A DNA stretch of 64,000 bases, taken from NCBI GenBank assembly GCA_963753685.1, contig CAVWDE010000020.1, positions 310,001 through 374,000 of the forward strand, given 5' to 3'. The DNA comes from DATAOG01 sp963753685. Lineage in GTDB: Bacteria; Pseudomonadota; Alphaproteobacteria; Geminicoccales; Geminicoccaceae. The notes under the pieces are model-generated. The model made no database searches and was not told the DNA's origin. It worked only from the letters and a program-made list of their open reading frames with translations. Below are positions 33,366-41,876 of the stretch, one piece after another; the stretch's first letter is position 1; each line of letters opens with the position of its first letter. The translations under genes were made by a program, and so were the position numbers.

Positions 33366-34264
33366 GCCTCGATCTCTACATCGCCCAGCAGATCATCAAC
33401 GCGATCGCACTCGGCTCTCTCTACGCGCTGGTCGCGATCGGCCTCTCGATGGTCTTCGGCATCCTGCGCATGACCAATTTCGCGCACGGCGACATGATGA
33501 TGGTCGGGGCGTTCGCCGCGCTCGGCATCGGCGCGGCCGGCGCGCCGTTCTGGATCGCCGCGCTTGGCGGGGTCGCGGTCGGCGCGCTCGCCGGCGTCAT
33601 CGTCGAGCGGACCGCCTACCGGCCGGTTCGGGGCGCGCCCGACGTCACCCTGCTTCTGACCAGCCTGGCGGTCACCTACATCCTGGAGAACTTCGGTATC
33701 CTGGCGTTCACGAGCTCGCCCCGGAACTTCCCACTTCCGGACTGGATGAACAGCGCGATCCAGTTTTATGATGGCCAGATCACCTTCACGGAGATCAACG
33801 TCGTCACCGTCGTGCTCACCTGCGCAGCCCTCGCGTTTCTCGGCTGGTTCGTGACCCGGACCGATGCCGGCCTCGGCATGCGGGCGGCAGCCGAGGACCT
33901 GGGCGCCGCGCAGCTGGTCGGCCTCGACGTCAACCGGCTGATCGTGGTCGCCTTCGCGATCGCGTCGGGCTTTGCCGGGCTTGCCGGCGTGCTGTGGGCG
34001 GCGCAGGCCGGGATCGTCGAGCCCCACATGGGTTTCGCGCCGCTCCTCAAAGCCTTCGTCGCGGCCATCATCGGCGGCTTCGGCTCGATCGCCGGCGCGG
34101 TGCTCGGCGGCTTCGTGCTCGGCGGGCTCGAAGTCTTCATCGTGGCCTTCCTGCCGTCCTTCGTCTCGCCCTACCGCGACGCCATCGTGTTCGCGCTGCT
34201 GATCGCCTTCCTCCTGTTCAGGCCGAACGGCCTGCTCAACCGCACGCAGGAGGTCAAGCTTTGA
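33362..34264 (+). CDS. livH: Branched-chain amino acid ABC permease (LivH type)
   Basis: A 300-residue inner-membrane protein with about 8 hydrophobic segments. LivH features are ALGSLYALVAIGLSMVFGIL at the start, MTNFAHGDMMMVGAF, ERTAYRPVRGAP, RAAAEDLGAAQLVGLDVNRL (the ATPase-contact loop) and KAFVAAIIGGFGSIAGAVLG. It forms the pore with LivM. The start overlaps the livF stop, and its own stop overlaps the livM start. Confidence 0.93.
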   Translation: MSLDLYIAQQIINAIALGSLYALVAIGLSMVFGILRMTNFAHGDMMMVGAFAALGIGAAGAPFWIAALGGVAVGALAGVIVERTAYRPVRGAPDVTLLLTSLAVTYILENFGILAFTSSPRNFPLPDWMNSAIQFYDGQITFTEINVVTVVLTCAALAFLGWFVTRTDAGLGMRAAAEDLGAAQLVGLDVNRLIVVAFAIASGFAGLAGVLWAAQAGIVEPHMGFAPLLKAFVAAIIGGFGSIAGAVLGGFVLGGLEVFIVAFLPSFVSPYRDAIVFALLIAFLLFRPNGLLNRTQEVKL

Positions 34265-35298
34265 CGCGCGCGGCGGCCGGCGCCTGGGCGATCCTCGGGT
34301 GCGCGCTGATCGCGCTCGCGACCTGGGCGACGCCTCAGGTCCTCAACGACTACTACGTGCGCGTCATCATCGTGATGTGCATCAACGCTGTGCTCGTGTC
34401 GTCGCTCAGCATCGCCAACGGCTTCACCGGGGTCTTCTCGCTCGGCCATGTCGGCTTCGTCGCCGTCGGCGCCTATGCCTCGGGCATCCTGTCGCTGCCG
34501 GCCGCGGCCAAGCATGCGTATTTGCCGGACCTGCCGCACTGGCTGGCATCGATCACACTCTCGTTCCTGCCGGCGACCGTGGTTGCCGGTCTGATCTGCG
34601 TCGTCCTCGCGTTTCTGGTCGGCGCACCGCTGATGCGGCTTTCCGGCTATTTCGTCGCGGTGGCGACGCTCGGCTTCCTGATCATCGTGAATGTGGTCCT
34701 GATCAACGCCGTGGCCTTCACCCGCGGTGCCCGCACCTTCACCGGCGTGCCGCTCGAGACGACGCTCGCCTGGGCGGTCGGCTGGCTCGCCGTGACCCTG
34801 GTCATCCTCGCCCGCGTCGTCTATTCGCCGGCCGGCCGGCGCTACCGTTCGGTTCGCGAGGATACGGTCGCCGCCCAGGCGGTCGGGATCTCGGTGCTCA
34901 GGACCCGGCTCTCGGGGTTCATGCTCGGCGCCTTCTTCGCCGGCGTCGGCGGTTCGCTTTACGGCCACTATCTGGGCTCGTTCTCGCCGGCGAGCTTCTA
35001 TCTGGCCTATACCTTCACACTGATCAGCATGCTGGTGATCGGCGGCATGCAGAGCCTGACCGGAGCCGTGGTCGGGGTCGTCGTCGTCACCTTGCTGAGC
35101 GAGGTCCTGCGCAACCTCGAGCGCGGGGTCCATCTCGGCTCGCTGGCGGTGCCGCCGCTCTATGGCGCGGCGCAGATCATCCTCGGTATCATCTTCATCC
35201 TGGTCATGATCTTTCGTCCGAGCGGGATCATGGGCGATCGCGAGCTGGCGCTCGGACCCTTTGCAGCGCGTTCAAACAGGGAGAGGAGAGAACCATGA
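34261..35298 (+). CDS. livM: Branched-chain amino acid ABC permease (LivM type)
   Basis: A 345-residue membrane protein starting at TTG 34261, in a TTGA overlap with the livH stop. LivM motifs are ANGFTGVFSLGHVGFVAVGA, LSGYFVAVATLGFLIIVN, SVREDTVAAQAVGISVLRTR (coupling loop), GSLYGHYLGSFSPASFYL and VIGGMQSLTGAVVGVVVV. It completes the Liv channel. It overlaps the binding-protein start by 4 bases (ATGA), so five genes in a row are translationally coupled. Confidence 0.92.
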   Translation: MTRAAAGAWAILGCALIALATWATPQVLNDYYVRVIIVMCINAVLVSSLSIANGFTGVFSLGHVGFVAVGAYASGILSLPAAAKHAYLPDLPHWLASITLSFLPATVVAGLICVVLAFLVGAPLMRLSGYFVAVATLGFLIIVNVVLINAVAFTRGARTFTGVPLETTLAWAVGWLAVTLVILARVVYSPAGRRYRSVREDTVAAQAVGISVLRTRLSGFMLGAFFAGVGGSLYGHYLGSFSPASFYLAYTFTLISMLVIGGMQSLTGAVVGVVVVTLLSEVLRNLERGVHLGSLAVPPLYGAAQIILGIIFILVMIFRPSGIMGDRELALGPFAARSNRERREP

Positions 35299-36464
35299 AG
35301 TCCTCGAAATGGGGTCAGGCGGGACTGGTCCTGGCGGCCGGTCTCGTGGCGGCGAGCGGCGCCTTTGCGCAGGACACGATCAAGATCGGCGCGCCCTTCA
35401 ACGTCACCGGCGCGCTGTCCTCGCTCGATGCGCCGGCACTCAATGGCGCCAAGCTGAAGCTGAAGGAGATCAACGACGCGGGCGGTGTCGACGGCAAGCA
35501 GCTCGAGCTCGTGGTCTACGACACCAAGACCGATCCGACCGTGATCGCCGCGACGGCGAGCCAGTTGATCAACCAGGACCATGTGCCGGTCGCGATGGGC
35601 TTCACCGATTCCGACTCGGTGCTGGCAGCCGGGCCGATCTTCCAACAGGCGGGCATTCCGTTCGTGACCCCCGGCGCCACGTCGCCGAAATTGCCCGACC
35701 AGATCGGCGACATGATCTTCCTCGCCTGCTTCGGCGACAATGTGCAGGCGGCGGCCGGCGCCGATTTCGTCAAGAGCAAGCTCGACGGCAGCAACGTGTT
35801 CCTGCTGCGCGACAACTCGACCGAATATACGACCCTGCTCGCCAAGTATTTCGACGAGGCGTTCACCCATGACGGCGGCAAGGTCATCGGCCGTGACGAC
35901 TACAAGAGCGGCGACACCTCGTTCACGGCGCAGATCACCAAGCTGAAGGCGATGGCCGCCAAGCCGGACGTGGTCTACGTCTCGGCCATGCCGGACGACA
36001 TCGGGCTGGTGGTCAAGCAGATGCGGCAGGCGGGCGTCATGGAGCCGATCGTCGGCGGCGACGGCTACGATACGCCGCTGCTGATCAGCGTCGGCGGCGA
36101 GGCGTCCAATGACGTCTACTACTCGACCCATGCCTACATGGCCCCGGATTCGACGCCGGCGGTCCAGAAGTTCTATGCCGACTACAAGGCCGCCTACGGC
36201 ACCGACCCGGAGAATGCGTTCGCAGCACTCGGCTACGACACGGTCGGCCTGATCGCCGATGCCATCAAGCGCGCCGGCTCGGAAGACCCGAAGGCCATTC
36301 GGGACGCGATCGCCGCGACCAGCGGCTATGCCGGCGTCACCGGTACGATCTCCTACCCGAAGGATGTCCGGGTGCCGTCCAAGACGGTGGCCATGATCGG
36401 CGTCAAGGACGAAAAGCTGTTTCTCGCCGAAGGCGTCGATCCGACCTACATCCCAGCACCTTGA
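35295..36464 (+). CDS. Liv-type ABC transporter substrate-binding protein
   Basis: A 389-residue periplasmic protein with a signal peptide of about 23 residues (WGQAGLVLAAGLVAASGAFA, cleaved after AFA). The mature part is a LivK/amide-type receptor: DTIKIGAPFNVTGALSSLDA, GAKLKLKEINDAGGVDGKQL, AMGFTDSDSVLAAGPIFQQA, then YKSGDTSFTAQITKLKA. The ligand need not be a branched-chain amino acid; many alphaproteobacterial members bind amides, polyols or aromatic acids. AGGAGAG precedes the ATG. The downstream glutamine-synthetase-family gene suggests that the imported compound carries an amine. Confidence 0.9.
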   Translation: MKSSKWGQAGLVLAAGLVAASGAFAQDTIKIGAPFNVTGALSSLDAPALNGAKLKLKEINDAGGVDGKQLELVVYDTKTDPTVIAATASQLINQDHVPVAMGFTDSDSVLAAGPIFQQAGIPFVTPGATSPKLPDQIGDMIFLACFGDNVQAAAGADFVKSKLDGSNVFLLRDNSTEYTTLLAKYFDEAFTHDGGKVIGRDDYKSGDTSFTAQITKLKAMAAKPDVVYVSAMPDDIGLVVKQMRQAGVMEPIVGGDGYDTPLLISVGGEASNDVYYSTHAYMAPDSTPAVQKFYADYKAAYGTDPENAFAALGYDTVGLIADAIKRAGSEDPKAIRDAIAATSGYAGVTGTISYPKDVRVPSKTVAMIGVKDEKLFLAEGVDPTYIPAP

Positions 36465-36548
36465 GTACGGGAGGGTGGCCCGGCCGGCGGGGTCGACGCG
36501 CTGCCCGCCGGCCGCGCCGGTCCCGCCGAGCCTTTGGGGGGGTGACAC

Positions 36549-37886
36549 ATGATCGATCGCGACGAGCAGGCAACCAGGCTCAAGGCCAAGCTCGAAGAGC
36601 ACGGGACCGACTATCTGCGCTTCGAGCTGCCCGACATGCACGGCGTCTCGCGCTCGAAGACCGTGCCGCTCGACAAGGTCGACGCCTACGCCCGCCGGGG
36701 CCTGAACTTTTACGGCGGCGTCCAGGGCCTCGACACCGCCTCGAACGTCGTGCCCGCGAGCGGGCTGCATACGCAGCGCAACTATGCCGACCAGGTGCTG
36801 TTCCCGGACCCGGAGTCCTTGCGCGCGATTCCCTGGCTCGAGAACACCGCGAGCGTCGTCTGCCTGGGCTACGAATACGACGGCACGCCGCAACGATCGG
36901 CGCCGCGCTGGGTGCTCTCCGAATTGGTCAAGCAAGCCAACGACCTCGGCTATGACGTCGTGCTCGGCCACGAATACGAATACTACCTGTTGTCGGCGGA
37001 AACCAAGAAGCGATTGTACGAGGGCATCCACATCTTCCATACCGTCCGCAACCAGTATGTGCCGTTTCTCGATCAGCTGGTGCCGATGCTGCGCGCCTAC
37101 GGGATCGACGTCATCACCCACAACTGCGAATATGCAGGCTCGCAATACGAGACGGTCTATGGGCCGGGCGTCAATCTCGCCGGCGCCGATAAAGCTTTCG
37201 CGTTCAAGAACGGCATGAAGGAACTTGCCCATCGCAACGGCTACATTGCAAGCTTCATGACCAAGCCGTTCGCGGGCCTGTCGGGCAGCGGCTGCCACCT
37301 GCACATCAGCCTCGCCGATCGCAAGACCGGCGCGAACGCCTTCTACGATCCGTCTGCGGACGGCACGCTCTCGGCGCTCGGGGCGTCTTTCGCCGAGGGC
37401 ATGCTCGCGCACGCCCAGGCCATGATGCCGCTGATCAACCCGACGCCGAACTGCTATCACCGCGTGAAGCCCTATACCTTCGCGCCCTCGAACGTGAGCT
37501 GGGGCGTGCAGGACCGCTCGGCGCTGGTCCGGGTCAAGGCGACTGGAGACGACACGACCCACCTCGAGATGCGGGGCGGCTCCGCCACCAGCAATCCCTA
37601 TCTGCTGGCGGCGGCGGCGCTGGCCGCCGGACTTCTCGGCGTCCAGGCGAATGCCAAACTCAGGACGCAGACGCGGGACACGACGAGCGAGGACAATCCG
37701 GCCCTACCCAAGTTCCCGCAGACGCTGGATGCCGCCCTCGCCGCGCTCGAGGCGGACAGAGAGATGCAGGAAATCCTCGGCCAAGCCTTCGTCGAGGTGT
37801 TCCTCGCCGTCAAGCGTTTTGAGCTGGCTCGCTTCCATTCGCATGTGACCGATTGGGAAGTGAATGAATACCTTGAGCTCTACTAA
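36549..37886 (+). CDS. Glutamine synthetase family ligase (GlnT / gamma-glutamyl-amine synthetase type)
   Basis: A 445-residue ATP-dependent ligase. The beta-grasp domain begins RFELPDMHGVSRSKTVPLDK. The catalytic domain has LGHEYEYYLLS (metal-binding Glu), MTKPFAGLSGSGCHLHISL, NPTPNCYHRVKPYTFAPSNV with the conserved Arg, and THLEMRGGSATSNPYLLAAA. The family condenses glutamate with ammonia or another amine. The shortened length and YHRVKP replacing the NSYKR loop point to the group acting on amines rather than to housekeeping GlnA. It follows the Liv-type operon after 84 bases, so it probably uses the imported amine. No adenylylation Tyr loop was identified. Confidence 0.88.
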   Translation: MIDRDEQATRLKAKLEEHGTDYLRFELPDMHGVSRSKTVPLDKVDAYARRGLNFYGGVQGLDTASNVVPASGLHTQRNYADQVLFPDPESLRAIPWLENTASVVCLGYEYDGTPQRSAPRWVLSELVKQANDLGYDVVLGHEYEYYLLSAETKKRLYEGIHIFHTVRNQYVPFLDQLVPMLRAYGIDVITHNCEYAGSQYETVYGPGVNLAGADKAFAFKNGMKELAHRNGYIASFMTKPFAGLSGSGCHLHISLADRKTGANAFYDPSADGTLSALGASFAEGMLAHAQAMMPLINPTPNCYHRVKPYTFAPSNVSWGVQDRSALVRVKATGDDTTHLEMRGGSATSNPYLLAAAALAAGLLGVQANAKLRTQTRDTTSEDNPALPKFPQTLDAALAALEADREMQEILGQAFVEVFLAVKRFELARFHSHVTDWEVNEYLELY

Positions 37887-38307
37887 GTGCTTCGTGGCAA
37901 CGTCTGCTGTGTGAGTGGAATCGTCTTTCAAGCCAAGGACCTGATCGTCAAAGAGGCCCGGTGCAGGCAGGGCGCTCCGGGGGAACTTACGACGAGCCAG
38001 GCGAAGAAGCGCCACTGCGATCAGCCGGCCGCCAGGGTAGCCGGCGGTCGAGACGCGGGTGGCTCCGCTATTCGTGCCGCCGGCCGAGCCGGGCGCACGC
38101 CGCCGTCTCAGGCGCGGCGGTCAATCGTGACGGATGGGGCTTTCACGCTGGGGTCAGAGGACCCGCTCGCCCAGAGCCATGACCACGCACATGGCCCGAG
38201 CCATCGGTGCCGGCGCCCGATCTGCCCGGATCACCGGGTCGTCCTCGGACAGGCCCGAGAAGACCCGGCGATGACCGGTGAACACGAGCCGCTCCGATCC
38301 GACACCG
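37887..38307. other. Gene-poor stretch after the glutamine synthetase family gene
   Basis: 421 bases with no convincing gene. It holds several GC-rich partial inverted repeats (CCGGC/GCCGG). On the minus strand a short run (FSGLSEDDPVIRADRAP, stop at about 38158) looks mildly protein-like, has no start and was not recognised. Confidence 0.4.
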
Positions 38308-38538
38308 CTAGCGCCGCCGGGCGGTCAACTCGAGCGGCAGCTCCAGCTGATCCTGCCGGTAGCGCTGCAAAAAGTCGCCAACCGCATAACGTACGAGCCA
38401 GGCGAGGGACACACGGTGCTCTTCGGCCAGCGCCGACAGTTGCTCGTAGTCCCGCTCGTCGACGCTGACCGTGACCCGCGTGGCCAGCTTTTTCCCCCGC
38501 CTGGCTCGCACAGCAGTCTTGTCCTCCCAAGCCTGCAT
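38308..38538 (-). CDS. Ribbon-helix-helix DNA-binding protein
   Basis: A 76-residue protein. After a basic N-terminus (VRARRGKKLATR) comes a CopG/Arc-type ribbon and two helices: TRVTVSVDERDYEQLSALAE with EHRVSLAWLVRYAVGDFLQR. Such proteins are often antitoxins or plasmid copy regulators. No PIN or RelE gene accompanies it, so it is an orphan. The start may be ATG 38538 or the GTG directly before it. A palindrome (CTGCA-N6-TGCAG) lies 18 bases upstream and is a likely binding site. GC content and codon use resemble the neighbours. Confidence 0.75.
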   Translation of the reverse strand: MQAWEDKTAVRARRGKKLATRVTVSVDERDYEQLSALAEEHRVSLAWLVRYAVGDFLQRYRQDQLELPLELTARRR

Positions 38539-38555
38539 CACAGTGGTGAACGGAT

Positions 38556-38571
38556 CTGCACACTACTGCAG
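38556..38571. promoter_or_regulatory. Putative operator for the ribbon-helix-helix protein
   Basis: CTGCA, 6 bases, TGCAG: a perfect 5-bp inverted repeat in the promoter region of the ribbon-helix-helix gene, in the position expected for autoregulation. The half-site is short, so chance occurrence is possible. Confidence 0.35.
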
Positions 38572-38751
38572 TCCGCTGCCCTCGTCAAGCACGACTTGCA
38601 CCTTTTCCGCAATCGATTGTCGAGCGCCCGGTCGAGCCCGCCGCCGCCTGGTAAATCCGCGCCCAGGGCAGGTCCTGCACAGAACAGACCGGCGCTCAAC
38701 TCGGGTGATTTTTAGACGTTTTTTGACCGTCGACCGATCGGCGCTTGCCGG

Positions 38752-39396
38752 TCAGGCGCGGGGAAAGCGGGCCTCGAGCGCGCTCACCTCCGGCGCGGTC
38801 AGCGGCCGGATCGCCTGGCCCTGGAGCAGCAGGAACAGCTTGGCCGTGGCCTCGAGCTCTTCGACCGCGCCGACCGCAGCATCCAGGCTCGTGCCCGCGA
38901 CCACGGGGCCGTGGTTGGCGAGCAGGACCGCGGCGTGCCGGCCGGCGACCTGGCGGACCGCCGCCGCCAGCTGCTCGTCGCCCGGCGGGAAGTAGGGGAT
39001 CAGCGGCAGCGAGCCCACCCGCATGACGTAATAGGCGGTGAGCGGCGGCAGCACGTCGGCGGCATCGATGCCGGCAAGGCACGAGACCGCGACCGAGTGG
39101 GTCGAATGCAGGTGCACGATCGCCCGCGCGCTCGCGCGCATCTCATAGACGCAGCGATGCAGGAACGCTTCCTTGGATGGCGGATCGCCCGACTGCAGGC
39201 GACCATCGCGATCGAGCCTCGCGATCCGCGCCGGGTCGAGCCGGCCGAGGCGCGAGTTGGTTGGCGTGATCAGCCAGCCGTCGTCGAGCCGGACGCTGAT
39301 GTTGCCGGTGCTGCCGTGGGCCAGACCCTGATCGGTGAGGAACGCCCCGAACTCGGCGATCTCCTCCCGCAGCTTTGCGTCGCTGGTGTCCGTCAC
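38752..39396 (-). CDS. otnC: 3-oxo-tetronate 4-phosphate decarboxylase (class II aldolase family)
   Basis: A 214-residue class II aldolase/adducin protein. The zinc ligands are in VHLHSTHSVAVSCL (His-x-His) and ANHGPVVAG (His); the phosphate-binding N-terminus has STGNISVRLDDGWLITPTNS. OtnC decarboxylates 3-oxo-tetronate 4-phosphate to dihydroxyacetone phosphate. Assignment to OtnC rather than L-fuculose-phosphate aldolase rests on the neighbouring otnK, with which it overlaps by 4 bases (stop and start share ATGA). Confidence 0.88.
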   Translation of the reverse strand: MTDTSDAKLREEIAEFGAFLTDQGLAHGSTGNISVRLDDGWLITPTNSRLGRLDPARIARLDRDGRLQSGDPPSKEAFLHRCVYEMRASARAIVHLHSTHSVAVSCLAGIDAADVLPPLTAYYVMRVGSLPLIPYFPPGDEQLAAAVRQVAGRHAAVLLANHGPVVAGTSLDAAVGAVEELEATAKLFLLLQGQAIRPLTAPEVSALEARFPRA

Positions 39397-40679
39397 GGTG
39401 CGCGCTCGAACGCCTTGATGAAGAAATCGGGCGCGCCGAAATTGCCCGACTTGAGCGCCAGCAGCAGCTCCGGCGCACCCAGGCTCAGGGTCCAGGGCAC
39501 GCCCGGATCGATCGGCGGGCCGATCCGAAGCGCCTTGACACCGAGCGCGTCGACCACCGCGCCCGCGGTCTCGCCGCCCGCGACCACCAGGCGCCGCACA
39601 CCCTGCGCGATGAGGCCCTTGGCGATCGTCGCCATGGCCGTCTCGATCACCGCGCCCGCGCGCCCGCGACCGAGCCGCGCCTGGACCTTGGCGACCTCCT
39701 CGGGCGGCGCCGACGAGCTGAACAGGATCGGGCCCTGGCCCATGTGGCGCAGGGCGAACGCCAGCGCGTGCTCGATCTCGGCACCGCCCTCGGCCAGCCG
39801 GACCGGATCGAGCGCCATCGCGAGCCGGCCCGCGGCCCGGTGGCGCCGCACCTGCTCGAGGGTCGCGCTCGAGCAGCTGCCCGAGAGGATCGCGGCATGG
39901 CCCTCGACGTGGGGCAGCGCGTCCGCCGGCCGGGACTGGTCGAGCTGGCCCCGGCGCCGGAAGTTCGCCGGCAGCCCCATGGCGATCCCCGAGCCACCGG
40001 TGATCAGAGCGAGATCGGCCGCGGCGGCGCCGAGATCGATCAGGTGCGGCTCGCTGATCGCATCGGCGATCACCTGCCGGACACCCTGCGCGCGCAGCTC
40101 CGCCAGGCGCGCCCGGATCGCATCCGGCCCCCGATCGACCACGGCATAAGCCAAGAGCCCGACCGGCGCCCGGCTCTGCCGCCCCAGCACCCGGACCAGG
40201 TTGCTGTCGGTCATCGGCGTCAGCGGATGATGGCGCATGTGGCTGTCCGAGAGCAGCTGCTCGCCCACGAACAGGTGGCCCAGATAGACGCTCCGGCCGT
40301 TCTCGGGCAGGGCAGGGCAGGCGATCGTCACTTCGGCGCCGAGCGCCTCCAGCAGCGCCTCGCTGACCGGCCCGATGTTGCCCTCGTCGGTCGAATCGAA
40401 GGTCGAGCAGTATTTGAACAGGATCTGCTCGGCGCCGCGGGCACGCAGCCAGGCGAGCGCCGCCAGCGACTGCGTGATCGCGTCCTCGGCCGGGATGGTG
40501 CGTGACTTGAGCGCGATCACGACCGCCTGCGCATCGCCCGGATCGAGGTCGTCGCCCGGCACGCCGATCAGCTGCACGGTCGCCATGCCGTGGCGGACCA
40601 GCATGCTCGCGAGGTCGGTCGCCCCGGTGAAGTCGTCGGCGATGCAGCCCAAAAGGAGCGACGTTGGCAGGAGCGACAT
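39393..40679 (-). CDS. otnK: 3-oxo-tetronate kinase (four-carbon acid sugar kinase family)
   Basis: A 428-residue kinase of the DUF1537 group. The N-terminal domain starts LLLGCIADDFTGATDLASML, with the conserved FKYCSTFDSTDEGNIGP substrate loop; the C-terminal nucleotide domain has LSGSCSSATLEQV and LVVAGGETAGAVVDALG. It phosphorylates the 3-oxo acid made by LtnD or DenD at C4. ATG 40679 is chosen; a TTG two codons upstream is possible. It is divergent from denD across a promoter region holding three tandem GC-rich repeats. Confidence 0.93.
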   Translation of the reverse strand: MSLLPTSLLLGCIADDFTGATDLASMLVRHGMATVQLIGVPGDDLDPGDAQAVVIALKSRTIPAEDAITQSLAALAWLRARGAEQILFKYCSTFDSTDEGNIGPVSEALLEALGAEVTIACPALPENGRSVYLGHLFVGEQLLSDSHMRHHPLTPMTDSNLVRVLGRQSRAPVGLLAYAVVDRGPDAIRARLAELRAQGVRQVIADAISEPHLIDLGAAAADLALITGGSGIAMGLPANFRRRGQLDQSRPADALPHVEGHAAILSGSCSSATLEQVRRHRAAGRLAMALDPVRLAEGGAEIEHALAFALRHMGQGPILFSSSAPPEEVAKVQARLGRGRAGAVIETAMATIAKGLIAQGVRRLVVAGGETAGAVVDALGVKALRIGPPIDPGVPWTLSLGAPELLLALKSGNFGAPDFFIKAFERAP

Positions 40680-40745
40680 GGGCAATCTGCTGCTCTATGG
40701 TAGCGTCCCGTTCTTTCTAGCGCACCCCGACCCGGCTGCGCCAAG

Positions 40746-40840
40746 CCCAAATCGGCCGGTCGGCGCCGGCATCGTCGCAAATCCGCCGGCCGGCCGCCGG
40801 CACCAGCCCAAATCTGCCGGCCCGCGGCCGGCACCATCGA
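40746..40840. repeat. Three tandem imperfect 30-31 bp GC-rich repeats
   Basis: Units start with CAAATC at 40748, 40778 and 40809, each followed by a CCGGC-rich half-palindromic stretch (for example GCCGGCCGGCCGCCGGCACC). They fill the space between the divergent otnK and denD starts. Spacing of about 30 bases (three helical turns) would place proteins on one face of the DNA; a REP-like element is an alternative. Confidence 0.6.
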
Positions 40841-40854
40841 AGGGAGGCTCCGCA

Positions 40855-41841
40855 ATGCGCATCGTGATCACCGGCGGCGCCGGCTTCATCGGCAAGAAGC
40901 TCGCGCGCGCGCTGCTCGCCCGCGGCACGCTGATGGACCGCAGCGGCATCGTACAGTCGATCCGGACGATCACCTTGTTCGACGTGGTCGAGGCCGATGG
41001 CCTGCCGGACGATCCGCGCCTCGAGACGACCGCCGGCGACATCACCGATCCGGCCGCGGTGCGCCGTCTGATCGGGCCGCGCACCGACGGCGTGTTCCAT
41101 CTCGCGGCGATCGTCAGCGCCAATGCCGAGCAGGATTTCGACCTCGGCTACCGGGTCAACCTGGACGGCACGCGGCACGTGCTCGAGGCCTGCCGGGCAC
41201 TGCCGGAGCCGGTCCGCCTCGTGTTCGCGAGCTCGGTCGCGGTCTATGGCGGCGCCATGCCCGAGGTCCTGGACGACGGCACGATCCTCACCCCCCAGAC
41301 CTCCTACGGCGCCCAGAAGGCGGCCGGCGAGCTCATGCTCAATGACTACGGCCGCAAAGGCTTCGTCGATGGCCGGGCGCTGCGCCTGCCGACCATCGTG
41401 GTCCGTCCCGGCAAGCCCAACAAGGCCGCCTCGACCTTCGCGAGCTCGATCATCCGCGAGCCGCTCGCGGGCCAGGAGGCGGTCTGCCCGGTGGAGCGCG
41501 AGGCGGAGATGTACATCCTCTCGCCGCGCCGGGTGATCCAGGCGCTGACCCACGCCTTCGAGCTGCCGGCCGCGGCGTTCGGCGTGACCCGGATGCTGAC
41601 CCTGCCCGGGATCACGGTCTCGATCGGTCAGATGGTCGATGCGCTCGCCGAAATCGCGGGCGAGCGGGTCGCGAACCGCATCCGCTGGCAACCCGATCCG
41701 ATGATCCAGAAGATCGTCGCCGGCTGGCCCGCCCGCTTCGATGCCAGGCGTGGGCGCCAGATGGGCTTCGAGCCGGATGCCGACGTCGGCGAGATCATCC
41801 AGGCCCACATCGAGGACGAGCTCGGCGGCAACATCGCGTAG
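40855..41841 (+). CDS. denD: NAD-dependent D-erythronate dehydrogenase
   Basis: A 328-residue extended short-chain dehydrogenase. It has the Rossmann motif ITGGAGFIGKKLA, an Asp-ended second strand (TLFDVVE), HLAAIVSANAEQDFDLGYRV, and the catalytic pair YGAQKAAGELML (YxxxK) with SSVAVYGG (Ser). The combination LPTIVVRPGKPNKAASTFAS is typical of DenD. It oxidises D-erythronate to 2- or 3-oxo-tetronate using NAD. Its position divergent from otnK and near ltnD supports the role. GGGAGG lies 8 bases before the ATG. Confidence 0.88.
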   Translation: MRIVITGGAGFIGKKLARALLARGTLMDRSGIVQSIRTITLFDVVEADGLPDDPRLETTAGDITDPAAVRRLIGPRTDGVFHLAAIVSANAEQDFDLGYRVNLDGTRHVLEACRALPEPVRLVFASSVAVYGGAMPEVLDDGTILTPQTSYGAQKAAGELMLNDYGRKGFVDGRALRLPTIVVRPGKPNKAASTFASSIIREPLAGQEAVCPVEREAEMYILSPRRVIQALTHAFELPAAAFGVTRMLTLPGITVSIGQMVDALAEIAGERVANRIRWQPDPMIQKIVAGWPARFDARRGRQMGFEPDADVGEIIQAHIEDELGGNIA

Positions 41842-41876
41842 ATCAGGCGGCCATTTCGGAGTAGACTGCCGCGGTC

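Noticed and set aside
38278..38715. Plus-strand frame over the ribbon-helix-helix gene
   Set aside because: Antisense of the better-supported minus-strand gene.
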